Below are positions 56,771-59,071 of a DNA stretch of 59,071 nucleotides, one piece after another. Made by a program: the position numbers and the translations under genes. A model generated the notes under the pieces. The model made no database searches. It was not told the origin of the DNA and saw nothing but the letters and a program-made list of their open reading frames with translations. Positions within the stretch are counted from its first letter, which is position 1. Each line of letters starts with the position of its first letter. Source of the DNA: a virus; IMG/VR virus record IMGVR_UViG_3300049053_000020, positions 1 to 59,071 of that record; one strand, written 5' to 3'.

Positions 56771-57352
56771 ATGCAAACACATTTCATCTACCTCTTAGAG
56801 TTTACGGATAATTCATTTTATATCGGTCAAACAATCAACATTAAAAAAAGAATGAATCAACACAAGATGTCGTTCGGCGATTCATTCACATGCATTATAA
56901 TAGATGAATGCGAAACGGATAATGTCCTCCTGTTTGAGCGGATGTGGATGCAATTATTTTATTCGTGGGGAGTTAAATTAAAAAATAATAAGCCATGGAT
57001 TAATGTTAATTTAAACCAACGGTTGACAGCAGGCTCAAAAGTTATCGACGACAGTATTGATATTACGCCATATCTGGTATCTGAAAGGCTTATAAAGCTA
57101 CCTAAGAATATTCCAGGTGTGAATAATTTCGAGCAATATAAGCTATTCAGAAGGAGAATTATTGGAAGCTGGATTCAACACCTAAGAAAACTTGAGGGTG
57201 TTACTCAAAAACAAGTAGCTGCTGAATTAGGGATGGAGCAATCTACTTTAAGTAAAATAGAATCTGGGAAGCGAAACTTTTCAGCCGTAACACTTTTATT
57301 AATTTGTAAGTTTTTAAAGGTTGATTTTGACTCAACATTGGGAATATTATAG
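56771..57352 (+). CDS. GIY-YIG nuclease fused to an XRE helix-turn-helix
   Basis: 193 residues. GIY-YIG domain at 1-90: FIYLLEFTDNSFYIGQT, then KKRMNQHK (Arg and His) and FERMWMQLF (catalytic Glu). A link of about 45 residues leads to an XRE domain at about 130-193: IQHLRKLEGVTQKQVAAELG and MEQSTLSKIESGKRNFS. The nuclease should cut DNA; the HTH may direct it or regulate its own gene. I know of no standard phage protein with this order. Confidence 0.75.
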   Translation: MQTHFIYLLEFTDNSFYIGQTINIKKRMNQHKMSFGDSFTCIIIDECETDNVLLFERMWMQLFYSWGVKLKNNKPWINVNLNQRLTAGSKVIDDSIDITPYLVSERLIKLPKNIPGVNNFEQYKLFRRRIIGSWIQHLRKLEGVTQKQVAAELGMEQSTLSKIESGKRNFSAVTLLLICKFLKVDFDSTLGIL

Positions 57353-57358
57353 CACACT

Positions 57359-57589
57359 ATGGCAAAGACTAAGAAATCCAACCACGAAAAGTTCAGAGCC
57401 GAGTTAGGCGCTGCAATTAAAGGCAAGCGCAAAGAGATGGGCATGAGCACCCGGCAGCTTGCAGAACATATCAATAAAACACAGCCACGCATCCCCGAGA
57501 TCGAGGGCGGTCGCACCAAAGAATTAGACACCTATCTGAAATGCCTTGAAGTGCTGGGGGGTAAGCTACAAGTTGTTTGGGATAATTGA
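57359..57589 (+). CDS. XRE/HipB-like helix-turn-helix protein
   Basis: 76 residues. FRAELGAAIKGKRKEMGMST RQLAEHI NKTQPRIPEIEGG is an XRE domain; the end YLKCLEVLGGKLQVVWDN resembles HipB-type antitoxin ends. Starts 6 bp after the GIY-YIG-XRE gene, so same transcript. It could repress the cassette or act as an antitoxin-like partner. Confidence 0.75.
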   Translation: MAKTKKSNHEKFRAELGAAIKGKRKEMGMSTRQLAEHINKTQPRIPEIEGGRTKELDTYLKCLEVLGGKLQVVWDN

Positions 57590-57636
57590 CTATGATCAAG
57601 AACTATTAAATATCTATACGATTATTTGGATACTAT

Positions 57637-57650
57637 CCATTTTATCGTAT
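57637..57650 (+). promoter_or_regulatory. Shared upstream motif, copy 2
   Basis: CCATTTTATCGTAT 49 bp before the ATG at 57699, identical to 56723-56736. TTTG lies at 57625-57628 and TATCTTTA follows the motif, a fair Bacteroidota -33/-7 pair. So the next gene may have its own promoter. Confidence 0.5.
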
Positions 57651-57698
57651 ATCTTTATTTCAGCAACGGCAATTAAGCCGGAGCGAAAACGAAAGACT

Positions 57699-58118
57699 AT
57701 GGTACTTGATAAATTAACAGAAGCTAAAAAGAAAGAGTTGCTTTTTTTCGTCTTAAAAAAAGCGCCTGTTTGGTTATTCAATATTTCAATTACCAGCTTT
57801 TCTGTTCAGCGTTTATACAGCCGCTACAAACGTGAATTAATGAGCGAGTACCCGGATTTAATGCCCAGCGTATTGGATTATTCAATAGCCATGGCCGAAG
57901 TTTTTAGGGAATACAAATGCGACGAAATCCGTTGTCCTGACCTAAGGCGCAAGATCGATAATTTAAAATATAAGGCCAAGATTCAGAAGAGATATGACCC
58001 TAAAGGCTACCATGCCACAGTTAATGAATGCAATCAACTTGTTGACGAATACAGCGCATTACTTAGGCCGCAGAACAATTTAATTAAATTATACAAATCA
58101 GTTAATAAAGTAGCATAA
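57699..58118 (+). CDS. Unrecognised cassette protein
   Basis: 139 residues from the ATG at 57699; earlier in-frame codons would run through the promoter-like repeat. MVLDKLTEAKKKELLFFVLK, then helical throughout with basic patches (YSRYKRELMSEYPD, CPDLRRKIDNLKYKAKIQKRYD). No catalytic motif seen. Likely a soluble helical protein of unknown function. Confidence 0.55.
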   Translation: MVLDKLTEAKKKELLFFVLKKAPVWLFNISITSFSVQRLYSRYKRELMSEYPDLMPSVLDYSIAMAEVFREYKCDEIRCPDLRRKIDNLKYKAKIQKRYDPKGYHATVNECNQLVDEYSALLRPQNNLIKLYKSVNKVA

Positions 58119-58148
58119 CCAACCCCACGCCGGGTAGGCGAAAGAGTT

Positions 58149-58598
58149 ATGAATATTTACGACATACGTCTTGTGCAAACTTGTGGTGCTTGTCCTGAGC
58201 AATATGATGCATTTATTGGGGATAAGCAAGTAGGTTATTTACGCTTAAGGCATGGATATTTTAGGGTAGATTATTTAAAATGCGGAGGCCAAACCGTTTA
58301 TGAGGCGCATCCTCATGGCGACGGAATTTTTGCAGACCATGAGCGTGAGCACTTTTTAAGTGTCGCAAAACTTGCACTACTTGATGCTTATTTGAAAGAT
58401 AATAAAAATAAACAACTTGACTGGCTTGATGCAACTTTAGTTCAGCCACCACCTCAAACTAAGAAGAACTATTCAGAATTAGTGATGATGAAATTTAATG
58501 ATAAGAACGAAGTTGCAGGTTGCGCAGTATATGACGGCATTAAATTTATAGGATGGTCAACGACAAGCACAGTTGTAGAATGGGCGTATTATAAATAA
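58149..58598 (+). CDS. Unrecognised cassette protein
   Basis: 149 residues. MNIYDIRLVQTCGACPEQYDAFIGDKQVGYLRLRHGYFRVDY is beta-rich with CGAC, then FADHEREHFLSVAKLALLDAYL, a helix with acidic residues. The first half (ACPEQYDAF..DKQVGYLRLRHG.F) has a layout I have seen in phage proteins of unknown function. AGAGTT precedes the ATG, as before 58657. Confidence 0.55.
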   Translation: MNIYDIRLVQTCGACPEQYDAFIGDKQVGYLRLRHGYFRVDYLKCGGQTVYEAHPHGDGIFADHEREHFLSVAKLALLDAYLKDNKNKQLDWLDATLVQPPPQTKKNYSELVMMKFNDKNEVAGCAVYDGIKFIGWSTTSTVVEWAYYK

Positions 58599-58599
58599 A

Positions 58600-58642
58600 C
58601 CCCGACTCTCGCCGGGGCGCCCTATTCCCTGCAACCGCAGGG
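58600..58642 (+). terminator. Two hairpins after the 58149-58598 gene
   Basis: CCCCG/CGGGG (58600-58604 with 58613-58617) and CCCTGC-AACC-GCAGGG (58627-58642), the second followed by TTTAAAAAA. Terminator-like or spacer hairpins. Confidence 0.55.
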
Positions 58643-58656
58643 TTTAAAAAAGAGTT

Positions 58657-58911
58657 ATGAAAAATGCAATTATAGTTTTCCTGTTAATTTGTATAGGCGT
58701 TCTATACTTTAAGAATAAAGTATTGGATAAACAATTGAAGCGTAAACCGGTTGTTTATTACCAAACCAACCTGACGCGCGAGGAAATGAAAGAAGTTCTT
58801 AGCACTGTCGCTATTGATACGATTGCCCTTATGATTCCCGGTGACACATCGGTTATGCCTTATCTAATTAAGTCGAAAAGACCAGTGCCACGCGAAGTGG
58901 TACGGCGTTAA
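58657..58911 (+). CDS. Small membrane-anchored protein
   Basis: 84 residues. One N-terminal membrane helix (AIIVFLLICIGVLYF), then a polar part with LTREEMKEVLSTVAIDTIAL and a basic end (KSKRPVPREVVRR). Convergent with the endolysin, nine bases from its end. Unknown function. Confidence 0.5.
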   Translation: MKNAIIVFLLICIGVLYFKNKVLDKQLKRKPVVYYQTNLTREEMKEVLSTVAIDTIALMIPGDTSVMPYLIKSKRPVPREVVRR

Positions 58912-58919
58912 TTAGAGCT

Positions 58920-59060
58920 TTACCCCACCCTACTCAACCAACTCGTCATAAATATCTCCTGACTGGGATTCGCCTCACAAATACTTATATACCTCGCCCC
59001 CTGCAAAGTGTTCAATAACTTCAATACCTGCTCCTGTCTCGGGTGATTATTCAGCGCATT
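58920..59060 (-). CDS. C-terminal end of the endolysin (second copy)
   Basis: The end of the GH108-type endolysin whose main part is at 1-543. It reads ...EIFMTSWLSRVG and stops with TAA at 58920-58922. Bases 58935-59060 duplicate 1-126. Confidence 0.85.
   Translation of the reverse strand, partial: NALNNHPRQEQVLKLLNTLQGARYISICEANPSQEIFMTSWLSRVG
58935..59060. repeat. Terminal direct repeat, right copy
   Basis: Identical to bases 1-126. It ends in CAGCGCATT, after which the last 11 bases (59061-59071) no longer follow base 127 onward but match 58061-58071 instead. Confidence 0.95.
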
Positions 59061-59071
59061 ACTTAGGCCGC

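Noticed and set aside
58935-59060. True physical terminal repeat of virion DNA
   Set aside because: Length is near an assembly k-mer and the tail after it is chimeric; a circular or permuted molecule explains it better.

Overview
This window is essentially the whole genome of a temperate tailed phage of a Bacteroidota host, probably from the Chitinophagia or Sphingobacteriia. Bases 1-126 recur at 58935-59060, so the molecule closes into a circle of about 58,934 bp, and the endolysin gene spans the joint. The Bacteroidota assignment rests on the integrase type, a DUF4468-type exported protein, a promoter-like TATCTTTG box (Bacteroidota -7 type, TAnnTTTG), and structural proteins that look like those of Bacteroidota phages. 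One long tape-measure gene and no visible sheath or baseplate-wedge genes suggest a siphovirus. No tool was run: all family names come from reading motifs.

Most genes lie on the minus strand and read from about 52.6 kb down to 1. From the divergent switch leftwards: a Cro-like gene (52379-52594), about 20 small early genes (49.0-52.3 kb), a recombination block (44.9-47.2 kb: Gp3-like protein, RecB-like exonuclease, NinB-like protein), an AT-rich possible origin (43.49-43.71 kb), replication genes (a DUF1376-like initiator and a DnaC-like loader, 40.9-42.5 kb), two nuclease-like genes, and a run of small accessory genes (32.8-39.5 kb). Then come terS and terL (31.2-32.7 kb), a 7.7-kb sugar-modification island (23.36-31.09 kb), a Com-like gene, portal, prohead protease, major capsid, connector and neck genes, tail tube, tape measure, tail-tip genes, a large SGNH-domain fibre, a polysaccharide lyase, holin and spanin candidates, and the endolysin.

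The plus strand holds the lysogeny and cargo genes: a CI-like repressor (52715-53215), two exported morons (53.9-54.8 kb), and, past the minus-strand integrase and a candidate attP (56.06-56.30 kb), a cassette with a small regulator, a GIY-YIG nuclease fused to an XRE helix-turn-helix, a second XRE protein and three unrecognised genes.

The most unusual points are these. A glycosyltransferase island sits between terL and portal, where phages normally have nothing. A Com-like zinc protein is followed by a hairpin and T-tract that end exactly at the portal start codon, echoing com-mom of phage Mu. An 18-bp motif recurs before the late blocks (terS, island, com/portal, fibre). Sec-type leaders occur on the fibre and lyase. 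The GIY-YIG-XRE fusion lies in the cassette beside attP.
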